Of a stretch of DNA of 64,000 nucleotides, positions 63,397-64,000 are shown piece after piece; position 1 is the first letter of the stretch; every line of letters starts with the position of its first letter. Location of the stretch: NCBI RefSeq assembly GCF_014773245.1, contig NZ_JACWMX010000007.1:1-64000 (forward strand), given 5' to 3'. The translations under genes and the position numbers were made by a program. The DNA comes from Mucilaginibacter glaciei (GTDB lineage: Bacteria > Bacteroidota > Bacteroidia > Sphingobacteriales > Sphingobacteriaceae). The notes beneath the pieces were generated by a model. It was not told where the DNA came from. It ran no database searches and worked only from the letters and a program-made list of their open reading frames with translations.

Positions 63397-64000
63397 TTAG
63401 TAGCTGGTTTCCGGTTCAACGTTACGTTTTCTTCTCATAGATTCTCCCTTCAGTTCGATGCGGTGCGGTGCGCATCGTGAACGATCCAGTCCGGGATCGC
63501 ATCAGCAACCGTTTTTTCACCGATCACTTCAAACCATTTGCTTACCCGGTAGCTGTGAGGTTATTATCAGCGAGGTCTTGCCATGCCGATCTTCGATCAT
63601 TTCCATCAGCGCAGCCCTGCTTTGTGCGTCAAAAGGCTGGATACCGAAGTCATCCAGTGTGAGCAGCTGTGTCCTTTCCAGTTTAGCCAGTTCTTTGCTA
63701 TAGGAGCCGTCTGCCTTAGCCATTTTTAGTATAGTGATAACTTAGGCGTGCTGGCATAAAACAATCTGTAGCCGAGCATACAGGCCTGATAGCCGATTGC
63801 AAAAGCCACATAGCTTTTACAGATACCGGTGCTGCCAGTAACCGGTATCTTTTTATTGCGATCAACAAAGGTACAGTCTGCCAGGCGCATGATCCGGTTA
63901 CGGTCAATACTCCTGTCGGCATAGTAATAAACGTCCTCTACAAAGGCTTTATAGCGGAACTTGGCATATTGTATCTGCCATTCTATACGCCCATTTTGCC
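63397..64000 (-). pseudogene. istB: Decayed istB, IS21-family helper ATPase, partial
   Basis: The minus strand, read from the window end, shows an IstB ATPase broken into several frames. The first frame runs to a stop after KLSLY, the second continues as KADGSYSKELAKL through LLTLDDFGIQPFDAQSRAALM (Walker B) to LIITSQLPGK, then the third reads KWFEVIGEKTVADA, and a fourth frame ends in RRKRNVEPETSY. Walker A reads GSTGICKS, where the usual Gly before Lys is Cys. At least three frame breaks and this change indicate a dead transposition gene. Its 5' end lies beyond the window. Confidence 0.88.

Noticed and set aside
63716..63922. Open frame of 68 codons on the minus strand
   Set aside because: It is a wrong frame of istB. 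The neighbouring frame reads the Walker A region and the IstB sequence KSYVAFAIGYQA.
1..64000. CRISPR arrays, tRNA, rRNA genes, integrases with att sites, riboswitches
   Set aside because: I looked for regular spaced repeats, cloverleaf-like ends, and known riboswitch cores and saw none. The only tyrosine recombinase looks like the housekeeping XerD.

Overview
The window is chromosomal DNA of a Bacteroidota, most likely a Sphingobacteriaceae member close to Mucilaginibacter. This rests on the protein families (a 7TM-DISM hybrid histidine kinase, GH130, WbqC, the MBOAT/FkbH cassette), the scarcity of Shine-Dalgarno sites, and promoter-like TAnnTTTG boxes just upstream of several starts. It is an inference from recognition of families, not a database match.

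Region 1 (1-480) is intergenic and made of dispersed inverted-repeat units. Region 2 (480-7542) holds a hybrid sensor kinase followed by a likely mannoside-utilisation set: a GH130 phosphorylase, an unrecognised 743-residue protein and an MFS transporter. Region 3 (7543-10640), all on the minus strand, holds an encapsulated-ferritin-like protein, a small hypothetical protein, an Mrr-type endonuclease directly behind bioB, and a GxxExxY gene framed by near-perfect inverted repeats. Region 4 (10657-30115) is mostly housekeeping: MgtE, a YigZ-type protein, a DMT permease, RibD, PrmC, a XerD-like recombinase, AroQ, an MscS channel, a GT2, an LpxL-like acyltransferase, WbqC, CorA, a membrane acyltransferase, an AI-2E family permease, MsrA, a DUF3820 protein, an MBL-fold hydrolase, an aldo/keto reductase and a secreted Gly/Asn/Gln-rich protein.

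Region 5 (30116-31383) is a scar. The 3' part of an esterase gene and a 5'-truncated XRE regulator gene meet back to back near 30838. Region 6 (31384-62697) is one long, co-directional, tightly overlapping surface-polysaccharide cluster. It has a Wzt-like ABC ATPase, two FdtA-type ketoisomerases, a GNAT, an ACP, two KAS III enzymes with an SDR between them, an FdtB-type aminotransferase, about 16 glycosyltransferases (one split by a frameshift), two methyltransferases, an FkbH-ACP-MBOAT-SGNH cassette, a second membrane acyltransferase and a Wzy-like polymerase. Region 7 (62698-64000) holds a probable glycosyltransferase start remnant and a decayed IS21-family istB that runs off the window.

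Working model for the cluster (inference): a dTDP-3-amino-3,6-dideoxyhexose is made by FdtA and FdtB. Its amino group is acylated with a short hydroxy-acyl chain built on a dedicated ACP by the KAS III/SDR set. The glycan is assembled by many glycosyltransferases, and a second acyl group, possibly glyceryl loaded by the FkbH-like enzyme onto a second ACP, is added at the membrane by the MBOAT/SGNH pair. The last cassette has the same logic as the Dlt system but a different loading enzyme. No Wzm permease, Wzx flippase or RmlA/RmlB gene is visible in the window, so export and early sugar-nucleotide steps must be encoded elsewhere.
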